From Synergistaceae bacterium (GTDB taxonomy: Bacteria > Synergistota > Synergistia > Synergistales > Aminobacteriaceae): a stretch of 55,203 nt of DNA. Under the pieces are notes generated by a model that worked only from the letters and a program-made list of their open reading frames with translations, was not told the origin of the DNA and did no database searches. This document shows, one piece after another, positions 1 through 7,436 of this stretch (position 1 is its first letter; each line of letters opens with the position of its first letter). The position numbers were made by a program, and so were the translations under genes. Where the stretch lies: NCBI GenBank assembly GCA_009783355.1, contig WRHH01000013.1:1-55203 (forward strand). Direction: 5' to 3'.

Positions 1-583
1 GCGCGGCGGAATATTAAGCGAAGTTCTTCTTGGCATAGATACAATTGTGGATTTTGGAATCCCGATAAAAATGAATGTGGTCTTGATAAAAGGATTCAAC
101 GATGATGAGATACCGGAAATGCTTGACTATGCTTCAAAAAGAGGGATTCTATTGAGGCTCATAGAATTTATGCCGCTTGACAATGAAGTATGGGCAAAAG
201 GCCGTTATATATCCTCTTTTGAGGTTGTCAATAAATTGTCCGGTATTGAAGGCTGGACGCATGTTGCCCAAAATGACGAAGATTCATTACCGCTTGGCCC
301 TGCGAAATATTATGATAATAAAGTGACAGGGCAGCGTATAGGAATTATTTCTGCGGTCAGTTCACATTTCTGTGAAACCTGTAACAGGTTTAGAATAAAT
401 TCTTCAGGGATGCTGCGTCCCTGCCTTTTTAGCAATTCGAGCCTCGACCTGAGACCGGTGTTAATTAGGGAGGACTCTCAAGAGTTGTTCAGAATTTTTT
501 CATCCGCATTGAAAATGAAACCCAAAATTGGCGTGAAACAAGGCATGGACGAATCAAGACACATGGTTCAGATAGGAGGCTAA
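1..583 (+). CDS. moaA: GTP 3',8-cyclase MoaA, C-terminal part (5' end outside window)
   Basis: This is the C-terminal portion of the radical SAM enzyme that converts GTP to the cyclic intermediate of molybdenum cofactor synthesis. The frame is open from base 2, so the start lies upstream of the window. The visible part has the barrel strand MNVVLIKGFND, the RLIEFMP motif, and the C-terminal [4Fe-4S] site, HFCETCNRFR followed by a third Cys in MLRPCLFS, which binds the GTP substrate in this family. It ends at TAA 581-583 and is convergent with the next gene. Molybdopterin use fits an anaerobe with molybdo- or tungsto-enzymes. The identification is firm, but only about the last 190 residues are present here. 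Confidence 0.93.
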   Translation, partial: RGGILSEVLLGIDTIVDFGIPIKMNVVLIKGFNDDEIPEMLDYASKRGILLRLIEFMPLDNEVWAKGRYISSFEVVNKLSGIEGWTHVAQNDEDSLPLGPAKYYDNKVTGQRIGIISAVSSHFCETCNRFRINSSGMLRPCLFSNSSLDLRPVLIREDSQELFRIFSSALKMKPKIGVKQGMDESRHMVQIGG

Positions 584-613
584 TATAGTGTGAAGTGTGA
601 AGTCTTTAGCCTT

Positions 614-1327
614 TCATTGAACATTGTGCATTGAACATTGTGCATCCAGTCTGTAAAGTTCAATCTCTCCGCCGCAGAATCGCTTGACAAGTTCCAATGT
701 CTCAAGAGCGGCGGTCTTTCCTTCCTCTGCGGTTTTTGGGGGCATCGCGTCTATGTTGATTGCTACGTTTTGCGTGCTTGTCTCAATTTTGCTGACGTCT
801 CCGTTTTTCCAACACCACGCCCTGCAAAGTACCTCTTCGCTACCGGCGTCCAACAATACAATTTCTCCGGGGTTCGGGCGTTCTCTTTGGTCGGGGGAGC
901 CGAGCGGCGTGTAGTTCTCGTTTCCTTTAGCCCGGGTCAGGCGAATATCTCCTTTTACGGTGTCAAGGTCGTCTCCGCCCGCCGGTAGTACGTGTCTCAT
1001 ACTGACAATGTTAAATATAGCCACCAAGCTGTTCACATAAGGTAAATCCTTGCCGCTCCTCACTCGCTTGAGCAGGTTTGCGATGGACGGAGGGCATTTG
1101 TTGGGGTTCGTTCCAAACGCCAAAAAGGCGTCTCGCCAGGAAGCGACTAAAGGATGCTCTTTCGGCTCAATGAAAGCGTCATTTTCCCGGACGCGTCGCT
1201 GTTCCAGCATAAGGAGTTCCGCCAGCTCCTCCGATTCCTTCGAATTGTCTGCGCCGCGCACCACGAGTACATGCCGTACATATCCGGGAAATAGGATGAA
1301 CACTTCAGGCGCTACTTCTATTTTCAT
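614..1327 (-). CDS. B3/B4 tRNA-binding-domain protein (stand-alone PheT-like domain)
   Basis: The 237-residue protein matches the B3/B4 domain that also occurs in the PheRS beta chain, here as a free-standing protein. Family hallmarks visible are HPLVASWRDAFLAFGTNP, PYVNSLVAIFNIVSM, the Asp/Gly-rich LPAGGDDLDTV and LGSPDQRERPNPGEIVLLD. Stand-alone members are thought to act in tRNA quality control, but that is inference from the domain. The ATG at 1327 follows TAAGGAGGAG, a strong ribosome binding site. The last residues (CSMHNVQ) are encoded by a short direct repeat of TTGAACATTGTGCA at 618-645, so the C-terminus may have been altered by repeat insertion. It is convergent with moaA. Confidence 0.85.
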   Translation of the reverse strand: MKIEVAPEVFILFPGYVRHVLVVRGADNSKESEELAELLMLEQRRVRENDAFIEPKEHPLVASWRDAFLAFGTNPNKCPPSIANLLKRVRSGKDLPYVNSLVAIFNIVSMRHVLPAGGDDLDTVKGDIRLTRAKGNENYTPLGSPDQRERPNPGEIVLLDAGSEEVLCRAWCWKNGDVSKIETSTQNVAINIDAMPPKTAEEGKTAALETLELVKRFCGGEIELYRLDAQCSMHNVQ

Positions 1328-1511
1328 TTTAAAACTCCTCCTTATACTTAAAACGCTTTGTCGTAATTAAGTATAGCATTAACTAACAAAAGATTTAACA
1401 TATGGCATGGACTTGGACAAAAGATAGATATATTATCGACTTTTTATTCATGCGGTAAAAGTCTTTGTCGCTATCTTTCAATTTTCAATTTTCAATTTTT
1501 CTATAAAATAG

Positions 1512-1539
1512 TTGGACTCGATAGATTCTATGGTATAAT
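1512..1539 (+). promoter_or_regulatory. Sigma70-type promoter of tRNA-Leu
   Basis: TTGGAC at 1512-1517 and TATAAT at 1534-1539 are separated by 16 bases, and the -10 box is extended by TGG. Transcription would begin a few bases before the tRNA at 1550. Confidence 0.7.
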
Positions 1540-1549
1540 TTAACAACGT

Positions 1550-1635
<86 letters not shown>

Positions 1636-1880
1636 TTTTTATTCCATGCAATATGCAAATGGAATTACCTCGCTTTTTGATATGGAGTTATCAACAGAAG
1701 AAGAAGAGATTATGTTCTTAAATGCTGGAACACGCCCTTCACAACTTGAATGGTGTGAAATTAACAGGCATGTCGCAGAATTATAAAAGTGGAGATGTAC
1801 TGAAAGTAGCCTTTTCGGGGCGGGTTGATGGACAAACGAAACAACGCCCCGTTGTATTTTGGGTAATTAGAAGATAATTG
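1636..1880. other. Intergenic stretch with an unsupported 46-codon frame
   Basis: Between tRNA-Leu and the next terminator there is no gene I can support. A plus-strand frame from ATG 1646 to TAA 1786 reads as a plausible acidic peptide (SLFDMELSTEEEEIM inside it) but has no ribosome binding site. A GGGGCG...CGCCCC inverted repeat lies at about 1818-1852. Protein-like sequence just after a tRNA 3' end could be the remnant of an integrated element, but I see no integrase or att repeat. Confidence 0.3.
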
Positions 1881-1928
1881 AAAAAAGAATTGACATCCTC
1901 CCTTCCCTAAAGAGAGGGGAGGACGTCA
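1881..1928 (-). terminator. Intrinsic terminator of the small Synergist-CTERM gene
   Basis: Read on the minus strand, TGACGTCCTCCCC pairs with GGGAGGATGTCA around a short TTTA loop, followed by ATTCTTTTTT. It begins nine bases after the stop codon of the 47-residue ORF and would terminate that transcript. Confidence 0.75.
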
Positions 1929-1936
1929 AGAAACTA

Positions 1937-2080
1937 CTATCTCTTTCTTCTGATAGCCAACGCGAAAAGCACTAACAAAGCGAACATCGCGACTCCGTAG
2001 TTGCAGCCTGCTCTGTCCTTTATTCTATCCCAAAGAGGCTCTTTCTCTCCGGAGAACTCAATCTCTATTTCTTTCGTCAT
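1937..2080 (-). CDS. 47-residue orphan Synergist-CTERM microprotein
   Basis: This small ORF starts at ATG 2080 and encodes an acidic N-terminal segment (MTKEIEIEFSGEKEPLWDRI) joined directly to a typical Synergist-CTERM tail: AGCNYG, then a hydrophobic run VAMFALLVLFALAI and RRKR at the end. It has no signal peptide and no room for a passenger domain. It is unlikely to be a random fragment because it has its own promoter at 2135-2163 and terminator at 1881-1928, and a TAA stop lies just upstream in frame. The ribosome binding site is weak (AAAGG only two to three bases from the ATG). It could be a membrane peptide that works with the CTERM sorting system, or a stable relic of a larger gene. 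Function unknown. Confidence 0.6.
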   Translation of the reverse strand: MTKEIEIEFSGEKEPLWDRIKDRAGCNYGVAMFALLVLFALAIRRKR

Positions 2081-2134
2081 AATCCTTTATCAAACAAAAA
2101 TAGAATTAATTGTCGTTCAATTCTAATTTATGTT

Positions 2135-2163
2135 AGTCTAATGTTTATTACGATTAATGTCAA
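2135..2163 (-). promoter_or_regulatory. Promoter of the orphan CTERM gene
   Basis: On the minus strand TTGACA (2163-2158) and TAGACT (2140-2135) are separated by 17 bases. The predicted leader is roughly 50 bases and contains an AGAATT...AATTCT inverted repeat. Confidence 0.65.
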
Positions 2164-2213
2164 TGAGTTAGAAGCCTTAAGAGCATTTCGCAGCGCGAAC
2201 AGAATCTGTTGGC

Positions 2214-2247
2214 AAAAAAACCGGGCGGGATCACAGCGCCCGGTTTT
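2214..2247 (-). terminator. Intrinsic terminator downstream of the rhodanese/GLUG lipoprotein gene
   Basis: On the minus strand CCGGGCG pairs with CGCCCGG around a nine-base loop and is followed by seven T residues. It lies about 120 bases past the stop codon of the 2366-4234 gene and separates it from the small CTERM gene. Confidence 0.85.
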
Positions 2248-2365
2248 GGCACTATTCTCTCCACAGGAGAGGAATGTCACTCTTACAGTCTAAATTTCAA
2301 CAAAACAGAGTTATTAGCTCTTTTGTTTTTGTCTTTTACACGCCACTCGTAACTCGCCATTGCCT

Positions 2366-4234
2366 TTAAGGTACTGGTACTGGCATTGCGCCATTGTTGC
2401 TGGGGCCTACTGTGGACAACCTGCTGTCTTGGCCTATTCCCCATTGCTGCCCTGTGGCGTCGATGTTGAACGTGTTGCCTGTTACTACTACGTCAGCGTA
2501 ATTAATACCGCTAGGAATAAGACCGATAATTCCACCTGTAGATCCTGTAGATCCTTTTGGTACAAATACTCCGCCGTTGTCAATTCTGCCGACTATATTC
2601 TGGCAGTTCAATACCGCGCCGCTGTTTGATCCTACGATACCGCCGGCTGTTGAGCCGATGAGATAGCCGTCAAATCTGCAGCCCGACACCGTGCCTTTGT
2701 TGCCTCCCACGATACCGCCGCAATAACTTGGGGTATTTTCGTCCCAATCGTCACTTGGAGCGGAAATGATACTGCCGCTGAGAGTACAATTCTCCACCTT
2801 ACCTTCGTTTGTTGCTACGACGCCGCCGGCGTCTCGCTTTTTGGGTCAGGCAGGGCAGATAATTATCTCAACGTCCCTCAATATAAAGTTTTTAACGGTT
2901 CCAGAGGCTTCAAGCTTTTCGAATAATCCTATTGCTCCACCTGAACTTTCTATCCTCAAGTTCGATATCGTATTCCCGCCGCCGTCGAAAACGCCTTCAA
3001 ATTTAGTAATTGGCGTCCAATCGAAACCGGCAAGGTCTAAATCGTTTGATAAGATTATCGTCTGACCGGAGAAAGACGTCGTTCCGTTTATACTGAGATA
3101 GGCAATGGCTGCAAACTGCGCTTCCGTTGAGATAGAAAAGCTCGTACCCGCGCTATCCCACCACGAAGTATCCGCAATGTCCGCCCAATAGGTAGGCGGA
3201 GGATCGCCTTCAAACCAGACGGTATATGGCCAATCGTCAATGCCGCCAATATCATATACATTCGTATATCCCAAATCCACAAGGGCGCGCGATGCCATTT
3301 CGCTTCGGACACCCGCTTTGCAATATACGAAAATATGTCGAGCCTTGTTGGGAAGTTCGCCCGGAGCGCGGCTTGAGACTTCAGTATGGGGTATCAGTTT
3401 CGCTCCTATGAAATGTTTTTCCTTGTATTCAAAATCCGTGCGAACGTCCAGAATAATATAGCCCAACGGATTGTTGTTATTGTTCAACATAATGACCGCT
3501 TCCGAGGGAGTTAGTTTATGATACACGGCTGCTGGCAGCGCTTCACGGGTCACAGTGACTGAGTAGCTCGCCAATTCTGACGTTTTGCTCACTATTATTG
3601 TGATGGCATTAGCCCCAACGTTCAGGTTTATCGCTCCGCTCGCGCTACCGCTCGTTACATTCGCGCCGTTGACCGTAATTACAGCGCCCGATGACGTAGT
3701 CGTCGGCGTTACGGTAACCGAGGCGACTGAATTCGGTACGCTTGCCGTGTAGTTCAGCGTCGCGACGTTGAATGCCGGTGTGAGTGTACCGGCTGAAATC
3801 TGGAGATTCGACAAAGCAACGACCGGATCTGGCCCAGGCGGAGCAGCCCGCGTCACCGTCAACGTGTAGCTCGTCGATCTTACGTTATCACTTACTACTA
3901 TTGTAATAGTGTTAGCCCCCACGTTCAGGCTTAACGCCACGCTTGCGCTCCCGCTCGTTACATTCGTTCCGTTTACCGTAATCGTTGCGCTTGCGGAAGC
4001 CGTTACAGTCACTGAAACGACGCTGTTCGCTACGTTTACTGAGTATCGCGTTGTCAGCGGGTTAAATGCAGGCGAGAGCGTACCGGATGAAAGCTGAAGG
4101 CTCGCGAGCCTTGGCGTTGGCGAGTCTCCGCCGCTTCCATTGCCGCTTCCGCCGCCGCCGCATCCTCCGCCGATAATCAGGTACATAAACATTATCATTA
4201 TCAAAATAGTCTTGTAAAATCCACTTTTATGCAT
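2366..4234 (-). CDS. Lipoprotein with cadherin-like, rhodanese and GLUG parts; in-frame TGA, probable selenocysteine
   Basis: A 622-residue product is predicted if the TGA at 2848-2846 is read as Sec463. The N-terminus has a signal sequence with lipobox IIGGGC (Cys25). Two cadherin-like beta-sandwich repeats follow (about 43-130 and 140-231, each with LNVGAN), then a rhodanese domain (about 240-345) with active-site Cys305 in VYCKAGVRSEM, then a GLUG-type region with GGVVATNEG, GGIVGGNKG and GGIVGSNSG. The TGA lies inside this last region after Cys-Pro-Ala, giving CPAU, and homologous GLUG sequence resumes at once in the same frame. The alternative is a nonsense mutation producing a truncated 462-residue protein. 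No Synergist-CTERM tail is present, unlike its neighbours. ATG 4234 follows AAGGAGGTG. A transcription terminator lies downstream at 2214. Confidence 0.75.
2819..2848 (-). promoter_or_regulatory. In-frame TGA with candidate bacterial SECIS hairpin (site 1)
   Basis: Minus strand: the TGA at 2848-2846 is followed 18 bases later by a GGC apical loop on a perfect six-pair GC-rich stem, GACGCC/GGCGTC (2833-2819). Position, stem length and a loop starting with GG fit the known pattern of bacterial SECIS elements. Function as a SECIS is inferred. Confidence 0.6.
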
Positions 4235-4295
4235 GTAAACACCTCCTTAAAAAGAATTATGCATATGGATTAATTACAACCAATTCAAATTATTG

Positions 4296-4314
4296 GGGCG
4301 GCATTTTGCCGCCC
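4296..4314. repeat. Dispersed palindrome GGGCGGCA-N3-TGCCGCCC
   Basis: A perfect 8-base inverted repeat with a 3-base loop lies between the 4340-6940 gene and the next gene. The same palindrome occurs at 7377, 9801, 12701 and 31617. A short T run follows only on the plus strand, opposite to local transcription, so it is better read as a REP-like element than as a terminator of the 4340-6940 gene. Confidence 0.8.
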
Positions 4315-4339
4315 GCTTTTGTTATAACCCAAATCACTG

Positions 4340-6940
4340 CTATTTTCTTCTAATTATCATTGCAAACGGCGCCGCCATCGCAAGCGCAAGCAACCAGTAG
4401 CCCGCGTTGCATCCGCCGCCGCCGCCTTTGCCGCCGCCTGTCACCGCAAAGTACGCTACGACAGAGCAGTTTGCGCCGTTGTTTCCATCTATATCAATCG
4501 TTTCAGAATAGATACCGGCGTTGAGTCCTGCTTTCGGTCGGACTGTGAACGTTACGTCGCCTCCAACTGCAAGATTTGTATCTGACAGCGCCCCTATATC
4601 GAAGTTCACTGCTGTCGGCTGAGTCAACGCGACGGCGCCTGTGCCGTAGTTTGTTATCGTTACGGTCATCGCTGCAGGCGGAGTGTATGAGCTCTGGGCG
4701 GGTGGGAGGAATATCAAATCACGCTGATCTGCGCTTATTATGTAATCTGCGGCGACCACCGTAAACGTTGCGTCGACATCAACCTCAACGTTTGTTCCGG
4801 TTATTTTAATCGTTTCATTATACGTACCGACCGGCAGGCCGCTCTTCGGTTGCACATCAAAAGTTATTTTGGCTCCGGATACGAAGGTAGTCGCCGGTAG
4901 TTTCGATATGTCGAAGTACAACGAAGTCGGCTGATTCAGCAATACGGACGACGTGCCGCTGTTGGTCAGAGTCACTGTCTGAGCGTCCGGCGGCGTATAC
5001 GTCGTATCAAGTACTGCTGAGGCAAACGGCGTTAGGGAAGACGCGTGTAAATCATAATTAACATCGCTGTCGGTGATGTTAAGCACAGCAATGCCTGAGA
5101 AGTATTCAGGAGTCGCATCCGTGGTTTGCCCGCCGAATACGAATTGGTACAGACCGGGGTCTCCTCCCGTCCCGACGCCGGAAGAGCCTGTCAAGTTTGC
5201 CTTGGTCATCGTACACTTCCACTTACCGCCACCCAGAGACTGCAGGCTGCCCGACACGATGTTGGCGGAGTTGGGGGTTGTGACGCTGCCAAGCACGAGT
5301 CTCATGTTAGTCGCGCTGGGAGTTTTGCCTTCTGGCAGCTCAAAGATTATGTCCACTTGGGTCTGCGAGGCATTTGTACGGTCGATATAATCGACTGCTG
5401 AGTATACTGGAATGTTCAGCATCGGTTTGCTGTCCAAGTATTCCCGCTGCATCGCAAGCGCTTTGTCGCTCGCAACGCGGTCGAAAGACGCCAGTTCTTC
5501 CACGGTCGGGTTTCCGGCTATCAGGGTATTATTCGCTGCAAACATATCGTACAGGTAGTTTGCGTTATTCGCGAAAAACGATGCGTAATGCTGGCTGTAT
5601 GTCATATCCATCATGTACTGAAATCTGCGGATATTGTCCTGTTTATTGTTCCTGAACAGTTTATGATCACGAAGGTTTGGAAAATGGTTCGCGAGCCTGT
5701 ACGCGGCTTCAGACGTGGAATACTGAACCGCGTCCGGTACCATTTTCTCTATATCCGCGCCATACGCGAGAGGATGAAGCGGGATATACGGCAGCGTACA
5801 GGGATGCCCAAACGCTGTCCAAAGCGTGGTGAGCCTCAGATCCTCATGGAACTGAATAATTTTGGATTCTATCGTAGCGGTGGCGCATACGCGCTGACCT
5901 GCTCCGCTGTGGGGGTTGCCGTTAAATGGCCTGCCGGTATCCCACGCTGTGCCCTCATAATGAGATGTATGAGTCTTAAATATCATTTCAATGGTAGCCT
6001 TTCCATTCATCTTGTTAGAAAACTTGAAAGGCCTGGAATTATGCCAAGTGGTCGTATTCGTAACATCATCGCTGAGCGGTATTCCGATATAGTAATTCTC
6101 GGCGATGGCCTGGCGCCTCGTGTTGCCGGTGCCTAAAGCGCCTGATCTGAAAATATTGCGAAAACTAAAAGCGCTGTCGGGAGTAGAAGCGGGGAATGTG
6201 GAGGGGAAATTTGCCCTCGCGAAATTGAGCAGATCCGGCCGATAGAGGCTGTTGGAGTTAGCCGCGCCGAACGGGCCGCTCGGGGCGTATTCGTCAGGAT
6301 GGTCTGCGGTGTAATGGTTCGGCATAACCGCGACGTGATCGTCCGGCACGCGGGTCGCAACATATTGTTGGCCTCTCGAAACATGGACTAACCATACTTC
6401 TTTGTAATCGCCAATGGTGTAGGTTCTGCCGGAATCAGCGTAACCCCATTCATTCAGCAACCTAATAACTTCATCTACGGCGTCTTTGGCGCTTTTGCCG
6501 CGCTCAGCCACGCAGCGGCGAAGATTAAACCAAATACCGCCATTTTTTATGTTCGCCATGGCAGCGGATACGTTTGAACCGCATTGGTTGCTCATGACGG
6601 AGACGCCGTACTCGTTCAGCATACCGCACGCGGAATTTGCCCCGGTGCCGAAAGCGCCTTTAACTTCGCCATAGTAGAAGCCATGGGTTTTCGGAACCTG
6701 CGGGATGTCTTGAGCTCTTTGGGCATCTGACGGCAGCACATCAGTAGGCAGCCAGTCGTCTCTTGCAGGCACCCAGTAGTGCATGACCACGTCGGTTGCG
6801 CTGTCGTCCTCGTTGTGAATGACCATTGCATACCCCGTTGGGGACGCGTCCTTGCCTATTGCAACGCAAAAACATGCGTCCGCCAGATTAGCCGGCATGA
6901 AAAGCGTAAAAACCATTAAAACTAAAACTAATTTTCTCAT
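4340..6940 (-). CDS. Exported C69-family peptidase with two Ig-like repeats and Synergist-CTERM tail
   Basis: The 866-residue protein belongs to the C69 (U34) dipeptidase family of N-terminal-nucleophile hydrolases. After a signal peptide ending ...ADA, Cys23 in CFCVAIGKDASPTGY aligns by spacing with the nucleophile of PepD-type enzymes and would become the new N-terminus. Other family stretches are VIHNEDD, NEYGVSVMSNQCGS, YTIGDYKEVWLVHV and PDDHVAVMPNHYT. Roughly residues 23-520 are catalytic. After a linker come two similar repeats near 650-740 and 745-835 (TLTNSG..., TITNYG...) of the Ig-like anchor type. The tail GGGGCNAGYW, a hydrophobic run and RRK directs cell-surface sorting. AAGGAGG precedes the ATG. 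It is a paralog of the genes at 7437 and 13005. The substrate is probably peptides taken as nutrients outside the cell; this is inferred. Confidence 0.88.
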   Translation of the reverse strand: MRKLVLVLMVFTLFMPANLADACFCVAIGKDASPTGYAMVIHNEDDSATDVVMHYWVPARDDWLPTDVLPSDAQRAQDIPQVPKTHGFYYGEVKGAFGTGANSACGMLNEYGVSVMSNQCGSNVSAAMANIKNGGIWFNLRRCVAERGKSAKDAVDEVIRLLNEWGYADSGRTYTIGDYKEVWLVHVSRGQQYVATRVPDDHVAVMPNHYTADHPDEYAPSGPFGAANSNSLYRPDLLNFARANFPSTFPASTPDSAFSFRNIFRSGALGTGNTRRQAIAENYYIGIPLSDDVTNTTTWHNSRPFKFSNKMNGKATIEMIFKTHTSHYEGTAWDTGRPFNGNPHSGAGQRVCATATIESKIIQFHEDLRLTTLWTAFGHPCTLPYIPLHPLAYGADIEKMVPDAVQYSTSEAAYRLANHFPNLRDHKLFRNNKQDNIRRFQYMMDMTYSQHYASFFANNANYLYDMFAANNTLIAGNPTVEELASFDRVASDKALAMQREYLDSKPMLNIPVYSAVDYIDRTNASQTQVDIIFELPEGKTPSATNMRLVLGSVTTPNSANIVSGSLQSLGGGKWKCTMTKANLTGSSGVGTGGDPGLYQFVFGGQTTDATPEYFSGIAVLNITDSDVNYDLHASSLTPFASAVLDTTYTPPDAQTVTLTNSGTSSVLLNQPTSLYFDISKLPATTFVSGAKITFDVQPKSGLPVGTYNETIKITGTNVEVDVDATFTVVAADYIISADQRDLIFLPPAQSSYTPPAAMTVTITNYGTGAVALTQPTAVNFDIGALSDTNLAVGGDVTFTVRPKAGLNAGIYSETIDIDGNNGANCSVVAYFAVTGGGKGGGGGCNAGYWLLALAMAAPFAMIIRRK

Positions 6941-7229
6941 TACTTCATTTCCTCCTTATAATATAGTTCAATACCGATTCCCAGAAAATAATTTAATTTT
7001 CAAATGGGAATGAAAGATACAAAGCGCCGTTCGAAATAATAAGTTACGAAAAAATTATATTCAGTAAATAATCAAAACCCTCCTTTTTAATATTTACATG
7101 CAAAAATCAAGTACATTCATAATATGCAATAAATAACACAATAGGACGCAACTTAATAGCCGCGCCATTAACATCTTATGAGATCCGTTATAAAAAAGCA
7201 CGCATTTCAACGAATCACTTTCACTACTC
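6941..7229 (-). promoter_or_regulatory. Long structured 5' leader conserved with the one at 15219-15530
   Basis: This 290-base untranslated leader aligns along its length with the leader of the 13005-15218 paralog. Near the start codon an ATTCCCA/TGGGAAT stem (6977-7011) encloses an inner GAAAAT/ATTTTC stem; the other copy has TTCCCG/CGGGAA, a compensatory change. Just after transcription start a CGTT...AACG hairpin with a U-rich side (about 7185-7212) is also conserved and could act as an attenuator. I do not recognise a known riboswitch class. No gene is seen in the gap 6941-7436. Confidence 0.5.
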
Positions 7230-7258
7230 ATTATAGTCTCATAATTTGCAATTTGCAA
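7230..7258 (-). promoter_or_regulatory. Promoter of the 4340-6940 peptidase gene
   Basis: TTGCAA (7258-7253) and TATAAT (7235-7230) are 17 bases apart on the minus strand. Nearly the same promoter sequence lies before the other two C69 genes (9652-9680 and 15531-15559), so the three paralogs are likely expressed from a duplicated promoter. Confidence 0.75.
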
Positions 7259-7376
7259 TATAGCTATATTATTGAATGGAGCCGAAAGAGTGGGATTTTT
7301 TTAAGATCAAAAAATCGATCTTAAAGATTAATTAGGTTGGAATAAAATAATCAATTAAACGAATAATAACAAAAGA

Positions 7377-7395
7377 GGGCGGCAGAATGCCGCCC
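7377..7395. repeat. Dispersed palindrome GGGCGGCA-N3-TGCCGCCC
   Basis: Second copy of the palindrome. It is part of a longer repeat of about 85 bases (roughly 7370-7455) that matches 9790-9885. That unit contains the palindrome, a T/G-rich stretch and tandem AATTACG heptamers, and runs into the 3' end of the adjacent gene in both places. Confidence 0.8.
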
Positions 7396-7436
7396 CTGCA
7401 AGTCTTTTGTATTTGCCTTTGTCTTTAAATTCCGAA

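Noticed and set aside
614..1370. Plus-strand reading frames opposite the B3/B4 gene
   Set aside because: They overlap a well-supported minus-strand gene in antisense, lack family resemblance and ribosome binding sites, and are shadows.
4296..4314. GGGCGGCA palindrome as a terminator for the 4340-6940 gene
   Set aside because: On the minus strand no T run follows the hairpin. The same palindrome occurs in other orientations elsewhere, so a dispersed repeat is the better description.
6959..7236. Short ORF starting at the ATGAGTAGTGAA shared by the two C69 leaders
   Set aside because: The ATG overlaps the -10 box, so it would not be in the transcript properly, and the frame is not kept between the two copies.
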